This document shows, in pieces, positions 1 through 7,963 of a stretch of 8,690 nucleotides of DNA. Source of the stretch: Fidelibacterota bacterium (GTDB taxonomy: Bacteria; Fidelibacterota; BS150m-G59); the NCBI GenBank assembly GCA_016784265.1, contig JADHUZ010000039.1:1-8690 (forward strand), given 5' to 3'. Numbering within the stretch: the stretch's first letter is position 1; every line of letters begins with the position of its first letter. Below the pieces are notes generated by a model. It did not search any database. It was not told the DNA's origin and worked only from the letters and a program-made list of their open reading frames with translations. A program made the translations under genes and the position numbers.

Positions 1-1299
1 GAGACGCCATCTATGACACATCGAGCCACATTTTCTTCGGAAAAATGGAGCGGGAATCTCATTTGGGATACGAAAGATGAGGCGCTGTGGGACAAGTCTT
101 CTTTCTATTTGACGGGGTCTTTCGGTGGGGAAAACCGGATTATTTTGGGTGATTTTCAGCCCAGAGTCGGCATGGGATTACTGTTTTGGGACGCTCAATT
201 TAGTGAAAAAACGACAGATGGGAAAAAGCCGTTCAAGCCGTTGCGGTCGGGGATAAAAACGCATCGCCCTACTTCCGAAAAGGTCGCCGCTCGTGGTTTA
301 GTGTTGGAACTGGAGCGGAACAATTTATCTTCTCAGGTGTTTTCTTCGCGGAAAATAAGCGGAGTTCAAGTGTTTAAAGAATTTTCAAACAAACTGAGAA
401 TTGGTGGGTACCGAACCAATTTCAACAAAGATTCAATCGAACATGCGGCGCTTGGTGGATATTGTGGATATTCATTTGCACAAATAAAAATCACAGCCGA
501 AGTTGGGAAAATTGACAGCACTTTTGGCAAAGTTATCGCTCTTTGTTTCTCGGACGATTTGCTGCGCGGCGGAATTCATTTCCGGAAATTTGATGCAAAA
601 CTAACCAATCCGTTCAGTGGTATTCTTGCCAGCAGAAGCCGGAGAGAGAATGAAACGGGGCTTTATGGGACAATATATTTTCGTCCGATTTCGGGATTTG
701 ATCATACTGTTTTCGTGGATATATTTCAAAGGCTCGATCCGGCAGATGAGACGGTGAAACGCGGGAAGGATTTTTCCTATCGCGTACGCTGGAAAATAGG
801 CGAAAGCCGACTGAATTATCGGGTGCGCATGAGAACACAGGAGATTTTATTTGACACCGAAACAACCTTCGGTCTCGAGGCAAAATCGGCTCAAGAAGAA
901 AAAAAAGACGCTCATTATCTTGAATGGAAAAGGATTTTTCTCAATACATTTCGTGTGAAGATTCGAGCCGATTATTTGTGTTATATTCTTGATGAGACGG
1001 AAAAAGGCTTTTCGGGATATTGCGAAATACGTCAAATAAACGGACAGAAAAAATGGTTGGTGCGATGGTTGCGATTCGCTACGGACTCATACAACTCTAG
1101 AATTTATTTGTATGAATATAGTGTCCCCGGAAGATTTGATGTTCCCTCCGTTTATGGAAACGGCTGGCGAATAAATATCTGTGGTTGGCACGACATTTCG
1201 GATCTGGCATCGGTCAGTGCAAAAATTTCCTACCAAACAACCAACGAAAATCCGGATAAAAAACTTGATATTATTTTCCAACTCGATATTGGTTTGTAA
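1..1299 (+). CDS. C-terminal part of a helix-hairpin-helix-type outer-membrane beta-barrel protein (5' truncated)
   Basis: The reading frame is open from the first base of the window. The first in-frame ATG (position 13) has no ribosome-binding site, so the gene very probably begins upstream and at least 432 codons of its 3' part are present. The protein is rich in alternating polar/aromatic beta strands with short turns and has no catalytic motif. Near the left end is the pattern ILGDFQPRVGMGLLFW (residues about 44-59 from that ATG), followed by a SGIKTHRPTSEKVAARGL segment. From memory this GDF/GMG-LFW plus R-P-S/T-E-ARG layout is typical of the barrel half of large proteins whose N-terminus carries ComEA-like helix-hairpin-helix motifs. 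Those motifs would lie outside the window. Their biological role is not well established; DNA uptake or surface assembly are guesses. The amidase gene starts 28 nt downstream. The general type (outer-membrane barrel) is likelier than the exact family. Confidence 0.6.
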   Translation, partial: ETPSMTHRATFSSEKWSGNLIWDTKDEALWDKSSFYLTGSFGGENRIILGDFQPRVGMGLLFWDAQFSEKTTDGKKPFKPLRSGIKTHRPTSEKVAARGLVLELERNNLSSQVFSSRKISGVQVFKEFSNKLRIGGYRTNFNKDSIEHAALGGYCGYSFAQIKITAEVGKIDSTFGKVIALCFSDDLLRGGIHFRKFDAKLTNPFSGILASRSRRENETGLYGTIYFRPISGFDHTVFVDIFQRLDPADETVKRGKDFSYRVRWKIGESRLNYRVRMRTQEILFDTETTFGLEAKSAQEEKKDAHYLEWKRIFLNTFRVKIRADYLCYILDETEKGFSGYCEIRQINGQKKWLVRWLRFATDSYNSRIYLYEYSVPGRFDVPSVYGNGWRINICGWHDISDLASVSAKISYQTTNENPDKKLDIIFQLDIGL

Positions 1300-1327
1300 G
1301 TAGAATCAGAGTAATTTTCGCACTCGA

Positions 1328-2809
1328 ATGATTATCAAAAAAGGACAATTATCAGCGCTTTTGTTTCTTCTTGTCGGATTCTTACTGGCGAATCGCGTGC
1401 CGGTTATGACCAACGGAGCGATGGATTATTCGCAAACGGTGGCAATTCAAGAAATTGACAGTGTGAAATATTTGCATTTGCGGCAATTTGGCGAGGCGAT
1501 TCATGCTGGTGTTTCGTATGACCCGCTTTTGCAAAATTTAACAATGAATTTTATGGGGCACAAAATAAAAATGTCCGCCCATTCATCTTTTTTGCTGATT
1601 GATGAGCGAGCGTATAATTTGTATCTTCCCACGCGTATGGAATATGACGCAATGCTTGTTCCACTGGACTCGTTTTTGAGCGTTTTCCACAGGGAAGTGT
1701 ATGATCGAATTTTCTTCAACCAAACTTTGCAACGATTTGAAATAGAATTAATTTTTTTGAATATCACGGGCGTTCAAATTCAGGAAAAAGCCAACGGGAC
1801 GATTCTTCGAATTGCGACTACGAAAACATTCAAAGAAGATCAAATCAATTTTTGGGTACATTCAGCACAAACTCTTTATGTAACAGTGGCTGGTGGGAGA
1901 TTGGATTCGATTTATATTGCACAATCTCCGGTGTGTGGTGTTGTGTCCGATGTTGTCCCAATCCAACTGGAGCATTCTGTGCAAATTGCTTTTAAATTGC
2001 GCAAAAACATCCAGACGCCGGAACTTTATCAGAGCACGAATCCCAACGAAATTATCATTTCTTTGCGCACACCAATCACAGAAGATATTTCCAAGCGGCT
2101 TGAGCATCGAAAACGAGAATGGAAATTTGATTGCATCGTATTAGATGCTGGGCACGGTGGAAAAGATCCTGGTGCCGTCGGAAAACATGGATTACGAGAA
2201 AAAGATGTTACCCTTGGCGTTGCCAAGCGATTAGGGAAGAAAATCCAAGATCGTTTAGGTGTCCGCGTAGAATATACACGCGAAACGGATAAATTTGTAG
2301 AACTTTGGCGTCGGGCAGAAATTGCCAACGAAATAGGTGGAGATTTGTTTGTTTCAGTTCATTGTAACGCGGCAAAAAACAGAAAGGCATCTGGGTTTGA
2401 GACATACTTTTTACGTTCGGGAAAATCTCAAGACGCGATCGAAGTCGCACAGCGAGAAAATGCCGTGATTCAAATGGAAGCAAACGAAGGGCATTACGAG
2501 CGAATGGACGAAGAAATGCGGATTTTATCCTCAATGTTGCAAAGTGGCTACATGAAAGAAAGCGAAGAATTAGCCAATCTTTTCCAAGTTGAATTAAACA
2601 AGAGGTTGAACACAGAAAATCGTGGCGTAAAACAGGCGGGCTTTTATGTGTTGGTCGGTGCGTCTATGCCAAATGTTCTTGTTGAAATAGGTTTTATTTC
2701 CAATCGTAAAGAAGAGAAAAAGATGAAAACAGAAGCCTATTTGAACGATGTAGCAGAATCGTTGTATCAAGGGGTGCGGCAGTTTATAGCGAGCTACTCG
2801 GTTCGTTAA
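1328..2809 (+). CDS. Secreted N-acetylmuramoyl-L-alanine amidase (AmiC-type, Amidase_3)
   Basis: This zinc amidase cleaves the bond between N-acetylmuramic acid and L-alanine of peptidoglycan, probably in the periplasm during division or wall remodelling. Residues 1-25 form a signal peptide: Lys-Lys near the start, then a Leu/Phe-rich core. Residues about 40-140 resemble a copper-amine-oxidase-N-like stalk domain, and about 145-250 an AMIN-type beta domain for envelope targeting. The catalytic domain spans about 267-490. Visible zinc ligands are H276 (DAGHGG), E291 (LREKD) and H345 (SVHCNA), with catalytic E453 (VEIGF). Between H345 and E453 there is a helical insertion (about 366-425, with RENAVI and ESEELA patterns) like the regulatory segment of AmiB/AmiC enzymes that need an EnvC/NlpD-type activator. 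That dependence is inferred. At 493 aa it is complete. The ATG has no clear Shine-Dalgarno sequence. murI starts 24 nt after its stop, which fits a cell-wall theme. Confidence 0.93.
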   Translation: MIIKKGQLSALLFLLVGFLLANRVPVMTNGAMDYSQTVAIQEIDSVKYLHLRQFGEAIHAGVSYDPLLQNLTMNFMGHKIKMSAHSSFLLIDERAYNLYLPTRMEYDAMLVPLDSFLSVFHREVYDRIFFNQTLQRFEIELIFLNITGVQIQEKANGTILRIATTKTFKEDQINFWVHSAQTLYVTVAGGRLDSIYIAQSPVCGVVSDVVPIQLEHSVQIAFKLRKNIQTPELYQSTNPNEIIISLRTPITEDISKRLEHRKREWKFDCIVLDAGHGGKDPGAVGKHGLREKDVTLGVAKRLGKKIQDRLGVRVEYTRETDKFVELWRRAEIANEIGGDLFVSVHCNAAKNRKASGFETYFLRSGKSQDAIEVAQRENAVIQMEANEGHYERMDEEMRILSSMLQSGYMKESEELANLFQVELNKRLNTENRGVKQAGFYVLVGASMPNVLVEIGFISNRKEEKKMKTEAYLNDVAESLYQGVRQFIASYSVR

Positions 2810-2833
2810 TTTGTTTGTAAAATAGGTCATTCA

Positions 2834-3631
2834 ATGGTTTTTTCTGCAATTGGTGTTTTTGATTCGGGTTTAGGCGGGTTGACCGTCGTTCGTGAAATTC
2901 AGCGTTTATTGTCTAACGAATCCATACTCTATTTTGGCGATAGTGCGCGAGTGCCATACGGGACGAAAAGCGACGAAACGGTGCGCAAATTTTCCAAAGA
3001 AATTGTTAATTTTTTAATTTGTAAAAATGTTAAAGCGATTGTAGTCGCATGTAATACAGCCTCTGCGGTTGCGCTGGATATGCTCAGCGAAAAACGGACA
3101 ATTCCTATCCTTGGTGTAGTTAATCCCGGTGCCCGAGCGGCACTGAGCGCAACGCGTTCGGGTAAAATAGGTGTGATTGGCACAACAAGCACAATTCAAT
3201 CAAACGCCTATTTGGCATCAATTCGGTCTCTTGATAGAAATGTAACGGTTGTTTCGCAACCGTGCCCGCTGTTGGTTCCGCTTGTTGAGGAAGGATGGTT
3301 GAATCATCCCGTTACGAAACAGGTTTTAGAAATATATCTCCAACCGCTCATAGAGAAAAAAATTGACACGCTAATTTTGGGTTGCACACATTATCCGCTT
3401 TTGAAACAAACAATCCGAGAGGTGTTACCGCACCCAATTCAAATAGTTGATTCTGCCGAATCTGTCGCGAAAGATATAAAAAAACTATTGCTCCGAGAGA
3501 ATTTGCTAAACTCCGAACTTAACAGGGCTGAATATCGTTATTACGTTACAGATATGCCCAAGCGATTTAAAGAAATAGGAGAACGATTTTTGCAATCAAC
3601 GATTGACTCTGTGGAAATGGTTTCGCTGTAA
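2834..3631 (+). CDS. murI: Glutamate racemase
   Basis: The enzyme interconverts L- and D-glutamate in the cytoplasm without a cofactor and supplies D-Glu for peptidoglycan precursors. All family landmarks are present in 265 aa, a normal length. These are the N-terminal GVFDSGLGGLTV (D10, S11), PYG at 41-43, the first catalytic cysteine C73 in VACNTAS, and the second catalytic cysteine C184 followed by H186 in LGCTHYPLL. The ATG at 2834 is preceded by a weak TAGG (2823-2826) at workable spacing, and it leaves the expected few residues before the conserved FDSG. The gene sits between the wall amidase and folC, which begins 5 nt after its stop, so murI and folC are probably co-transcribed. No truncation or missing catalytic residue is seen. 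Confidence 0.97.
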   Translation: MVFSAIGVFDSGLGGLTVVREIQRLLSNESILYFGDSARVPYGTKSDETVRKFSKEIVNFLICKNVKAIVVACNTASAVALDMLSEKRTIPILGVVNPGARAALSATRSGKIGVIGTTSTIQSNAYLASIRSLDRNVTVVSQPCPLLVPLVEEGWLNHPVTKQVLEIYLQPLIEKKIDTLILGCTHYPLLKQTIREVLPHPIQIVDSAESVAKDIKKLLLRENLLNSELNRAEYRYYVTDMPKRFKEIGERFLQSTIDSVEMVSL

Positions 3632-3636
3632 AAGAA

Positions 3637-4863
3637 TTGACAAAAGAACTTCAATATCTTTTTAGCAAACGCAGATTTGGTCGCAAGCCGGGATTGGAGC
3701 AAATTTCAGCATTGCTCAATGATATCGGAAATCCTGAAAATAAATTCAAAACCATCCATATTGCCGGCACAAACGGAAAGGGTTCTACGGCGGCAATTTT
3801 ACAAAGCATCCTAATTGCGTCTGGTAGAAAAGTCGGGCTGAACACATCGCCGCACAGAATCCGATTTCATGAACGCATCCGAATAAATGAGCAAGAAATT
3901 CCCGACAAAGAACTTTCGGAATTAATCAGAGAAATGACACCGTATTTCGAGAAACACCAAACCACTTTTTTCGAATGCACTACCGCACTGGCGTTTCTGT
4001 ATTTTGCACGGCAAAATGTGGATTATGCCGTGATTGAGGTGGGATTGGGTGGACGGCTTGACGGCACAAATGTGATTTTTCCCGAAGCGGTGGTGATCAC
4101 TAGCGTGGGAACTGATCATACGAAATTTTTAGGGGAAACCATTCCTGAAATCGCACGTGAAAAGGCGGGGATTGTCAAAAAAAACGTGCCTGTTTTCTGC
4201 GGTAATGTGCCACGCAACGCAATTGCGGAAATTTTGAAGATAGCAAGAAAAAACAATGCGTTTGTCCACAATGTAGATAAATTTTCAGTGATTACTATTT
4301 CGCAAAACCGCACGGAATTTGAATGGCGCGGCGAACGATTTTGTGTCGGACTTGCTGGGCACCATCAGGTGGGAAATGCTGTTTTGGCGGGAATGGTATC
4401 TCGTGAAATATTCGACGTGCCCATGAAAAAAATTCGCGCCGGCATGAAAAGTGTATGTTGGGCTGGGCGACTTGAAATCATATCGAAAAGCCCGTTAATT
4501 CTTTACGATGTTGCGCACAACGTCGAAAGCGTATTGTCCATAGTCGGCGCATTGCAACGGATTTTTCCTAACCAAAAATTTCACGGCGTTGTTGCGCTCA
4601 AGCCTGCAAAAGAGCACGAGAAAATTTTACGAATAATTCTGCCAATCATTAAAAAAATAACTTTTGTAGAATTTTCGGAAGAGGCATGCGCAACACAAGA
4701 TGAGTTGGCTCGAATCTGGATTGAAATAGGTGGCAAACTTGCCAAAGAGCAAAGCCTTGAAGATGTTTTTTCATCTGCTCAACAATCGATGAGTCCCGTT
4801 CTTGTTTTCGGTTCTCATTTTCTCGCGCCGCAATTAAACGAACTGAAATCAATTCTTGGTTAG
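3637..4863 (+). CDS. folC: Folylpolyglutamate synthase / dihydrofolate synthase (Mur ligase family)
   Basis: This ATP-dependent ligase adds glutamate to dihydropteroate and/or to folates, completing and retaining folate cofactors in the cytoplasm. Visible motifs are RFGRKPGL (13-20, typical FolC N-terminus), the P-loop GTNGKGS (44-50), the omega-loop TSPHRIRFHERIRI (70-83), EVGLGGRLDGTN (134-145), DHTKFLG (160-166), EKAGIVK with the probable carbamylated lysine K176, WAGRLE (275-280) and DVAHN (291-295). The last is usually DGAHNP, so G292 to V and P296 to V are departures from the usual motif. The start is TTG at 3637, 5 nt after murI. The next plausible ATG would remove the conserved RFGRKPGL block, so TTG is preferred although only a weak purine stretch precedes it. 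At 408 aa the length is normal. Whether it has both activities cannot be told from sequence alone. Confidence 0.93.
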   Translation: MTKELQYLFSKRRFGRKPGLEQISALLNDIGNPENKFKTIHIAGTNGKGSTAAILQSILIASGRKVGLNTSPHRIRFHERIRINEQEIPDKELSELIREMTPYFEKHQTTFFECTTALAFLYFARQNVDYAVIEVGLGGRLDGTNVIFPEAVVITSVGTDHTKFLGETIPEIAREKAGIVKKNVPVFCGNVPRNAIAEILKIARKNNAFVHNVDKFSVITISQNRTEFEWRGERFCVGLAGHHQVGNAVLAGMVSREIFDVPMKKIRAGMKSVCWAGRLEIISKSPLILYDVAHNVESVLSIVGALQRIFPNQKFHGVVALKPAKEHEKILRIILPIIKKITFVEFSEEACATQDELARIWIEIGGKLAKEQSLEDVFSSAQQSMSPVLVFGSHFLAPQLNELKSILG

Positions 4864-4886
4864 TAAATCAAAGCGCAGTAAATTAC

Positions 4887-4918
4887 AAACCTTTGAAAAT
4901 TTATAGAAAGAGGTTTTT
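4887..4918 (+). promoter_or_regulatory. rplU leader hairpin overlapping its ribosome-binding site
   Basis: The 55-nt gap between folC and rplU holds a good Shine-Dalgarno sequence, AGAAAGAGG at 4905-4913, five bases before the ATG at 4919. AAACCTTT at 4887-4894 can pair with AGAGGTTT at 4909-4916 (8 bp including one G-U, 14-nt loop). This would hide the AGAGG core. It could be a translational switch or autoregulatory site for L21, but an AU-rich helix of this size can also arise by chance. Confidence 0.35.
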
Positions 4919-5302
4919 ATGAATGCGATTGTAGATATTGCAGGTAAACAATTTCAGGTGCAGGCGGGTGATAATATTCATGTGCCAAGCATTTCGAGCA
5001 AAGAAGGTAAAAAAATCATCTTCGAGAATATTTTGTTGATTAATGATGGGAAGTCAATTGTTGTCGGCAAACCAAACATCAAAGGTGCGGTTGTTAACGC
5101 AACGGTTCTCAACCACGGACGCGATAAAAAAGTCATCGTTTTCAAGAAAAAGCGCCGCAAGGGATATCGGGTAAAAAACGGGCACAGGCAAGGTTTTACA
5201 GAGGTTCAAATTGATAGCATTAAACTGTCAACGACATCCAAGAAAAAACCGACCAAGTCAAAAGTCGAAAAGCCCGTTGTAAAAGAAAAAACGAAGGAGT
5301 AA
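4919..5302 (+). CDS. rplU: 50S ribosomal protein L21 with lysine-rich C-terminal tail
   Basis: L21 binds 23S rRNA in the large ribosomal subunit. Recognition rests on the N-terminal AIVDIAGKQFQVQAGD (residues 3-18), the central KIIFENILLI, the KGAVVNATVLNHGRDKKVIVFKKKRRKGYR region (about 55-83) and GHRQGFTEVQIDSI (88-101). The canonical protein ends at about residue 103. Here about 24 further residues follow, almost all Lys, Thr, Ser, Glu, Val and Pro. This makes a 127-aa protein with a probably disordered basic tail; such tails occur in some L21 lineages. The ATG at 4919 has a strong purine-rich ribosome-binding site. The gene is directly followed by rpmA, the near-universal partner of rplU, three bases after its stop. 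Confidence 0.96.
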   Translation: MNAIVDIAGKQFQVQAGDNIHVPSISSKEGKKIIFENILLINDGKSIVVGKPNIKGAVVNATVLNHGRDKKVIVFKKKRRKGYRVKNGHRQGFTEVQIDSIKLSTTSKKKPTKSKVEKPVVKEKTKE

Positions 5303-5305
5303 GAA

Positions 5306-5560
5306 ATGGCACACAAGAAAGGTGTTGGTAGTTCAAAAAATGGTCGAGAGAGCCATTCCAAACGGCTTGGCGTGAAACGCTTCGGTGGAGAATTTGTTCA
5401 CGAAGGAACAATCATTGTGCGCCAGCGCGGCACAAAAATTCATCCCGGAGAAAATGTCGGGCGTGGTAGCGACGATACATTGTTTGCGCTTGCTGAGGGA
5501 AAAGTTGAATTTAGAAATGGCAAAAAGAACAGGAAAACTGCGAATATAATACCGAATTAA
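5306..5560 (+). CDS. rpmA: 50S ribosomal protein L27
   Basis: L27 sits near the peptidyl-transferase centre, where its N-terminus reaches towards the tRNA acceptor ends. The 84-aa sequence begins [16 protein letters not shown] and contains [31 protein letters not shown] and [12 protein letters not shown], all family hallmarks. There is no cleavable N-terminal extension of the kind found in Firmicutes and their relatives, so the protein is used without Prp-type processing. The ribosome-binding site AAGGAG (5294-5299) overlaps the end of rplU, whose stop codon is 5300-5302, and lies six bases before the ATG. This suggests coupled translation of L21 and L27. In many bacteria obgE follows. Here the unit ends in a terminator instead. 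Confidence 0.98.
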   Translation: MAHKKGVGSSKNGRESHSKRLGVKRFGGEFVHEGTIIVRQRGTKIHPGENVGRGSDDTLFALAEGKVEFRNGKKNRKTANIIPN

Positions 5561-5580
5561 AAACTTGTTTTCAAGGTTTT

Positions 5581-6588
<1,008 letters not shown>

Positions 6589-6589
6589 A

Positions 6590-7963
6590 TTGAAACATCC
6601 GCCAGAACCATTCAAGATTAAAGTCGTCGAGCCGATTAAGCAAACAACTCGCGAAGAGCGCGAGGCTGTCATTCGGAAAGCCGGATTTAACTTGTTCAAT
6701 GTGTCGGCGGAAGATATTTTTATTGATTTGCTCACCGATAGCGGTACAAGCGCGATGAGTGACAACCAATGGGCTGGCATTATGAAGGGCGATGAATCGT
6801 ATGCTGGAAGTCGCAATTGGTTTCATTTTTATGATGTGGTGCGGGATATTTTCGGGTTTCCCGAGATTATCCCGACACATCAGGGGCGTGTGGCGGAGAA
6901 TCTGCTTTTCTCTGAAACATTGAAAAACGGCGGTATCGTTCCAAACAACAATCACTTTGATACAACGCGTGCCAATATTGAATGCAACGGTGGCGAAGCA
7001 CTGGATCTAGTGATTGACGAGGGGAAAGATCCGGTAATAAATCATCCGTTCAAGGGCAATCTTGACCCGACGAAACTCAATGATTTAATTGAGAAATATG
7101 GCGTGGAAAATATTCCGCTGGGAATGATTACTATCACAAATAATAGCGGTGGTGGCCAACCCGTGGCAATGCAAAACATTCGTGAAATCAGCGAGATTTT
7201 GCATCAAAATGGGATTCCGTTTTTCATAGACGCGTGCAGATTTGCTGAAAATGCGTATTTCATCAAACAACGCGAAGCAGATTATGCCGAAAAATCGATT
7301 CTCGAAATTGTTCAAGAAATGTTTTCGTATGCCGACGGTTGCACGATGAGCGCAAAAAAAGACGGGCTTGTCAACATGGGCGGATTTATCGCACTCAACG
7401 ATTCCGATTTGGCGCGTTCGATTCGTGAAAATCTCATTCGCATCGAGGGCTTTCCAACTTATGGTGGACTTTCCGGGCGCGATTTGGAAGCCATAGCGCG
7501 AGGTTTGCGCGAGGTTTTAGACGAACATTATTTGGAATTTCGAATTGGACAAGTTGAGCGATTGGCTGAGATGCTAAATGAACTCGGTGTGCCGATTTTA
7601 TTGCCACCGGGAGGACACGCAGTCTATCTCGATGCGCGTAGGTTTTTACCAGAAATGTCACAATCGCAATTTCCTGCACAAGCGTTGGCGGTGGCGCTCT
7701 ATCGTGAGGGCGGAATTCGTGGTGTTGAAATCGGTGGACTGATGTTTGGCAAAACTGATCCGGAAACAGGAAAGGAAATTTATCCTGATTTGGAGCTTGT
7801 TAGATTGGCAATTCCAAGACGCGTTTACACAAACATGCAGATGCATTTTGTGGCAGAGGTGATTGACAAAATCTTTAAAAACCGAGATGCAATTCGCGGT
7901 TTGAAAATAGTTGAACAAGCGGCGGTATTGCGGCATTTTACTGTGCGGCTCGAAGAGGTGTGA
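6590..7963 (+). CDS. tnaA: Tryptophanase (PLP-dependent beta-eliminating lyase)
   Basis: It splits L-tryptophan into indole, pyruvate and ammonia in the cytoplasm. The closest alternative is tyrosine phenol-lyase (TPL). Shared PLP-site residues are Y71 (YAGS), F123, D214 and R217 (FIDACRFAENAYFIKQRE), Schiff-base K257 in MSAKKD and R405 (LVRLAIPR). Residues that distinguish the two favour tryptophanase: D124 in FDTT (Thr in TPL, Asp137 in E. coli TnaA), I381 in VEIGG (the phenol-binding Arg381 in TPL, Ile396 in TnaA) and H449 in LRHFT (Phe in TPL, His463 in TnaA). These comparisons are from memory. The start is TTG at 6590, 1 nt after the mdh stop and without a clear ribosome-binding site. 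It gives the family N-terminus KHPPEPFKIK, whereas the first internal Met (residue 56) would remove conserved sequence. Length (457 aa) is normal. No tnaC-like leader or tna permease gene is adjacent. Confidence 0.9.
   Translation: MKHPPEPFKIKVVEPIKQTTREEREAVIRKAGFNLFNVSAEDIFIDLLTDSGTSAMSDNQWAGIMKGDESYAGSRNWFHFYDVVRDIFGFPEIIPTHQGRVAENLLFSETLKNGGIVPNNNHFDTTRANIECNGGEALDLVIDEGKDPVINHPFKGNLDPTKLNDLIEKYGVENIPLGMITITNNSGGGQPVAMQNIREISEILHQNGIPFFIDACRFAENAYFIKQREADYAEKSILEIVQEMFSYADGCTMSAKKDGLVNMGGFIALNDSDLARSIRENLIRIEGFPTYGGLSGRDLEAIARGLREVLDEHYLEFRIGQVERLAEMLNELGVPILLPPGGHAVYLDARRFLPEMSQSQFPAQALAVALYREGGIRGVEIGGLMFGKTDPETGKEIYPDLELVRLAIPRRVYTNMQMHFVAEVIDKIFKNRDAIRGLKIVEQAAVLRHFTVRLEEV

Noticed and set aside
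2029..2534. Minus-strand open frames of 99 and 108 codons inside the amidase gene
   Set aside because: They are antisense to the conserved catalytic domain and have no recognisable protein family features.
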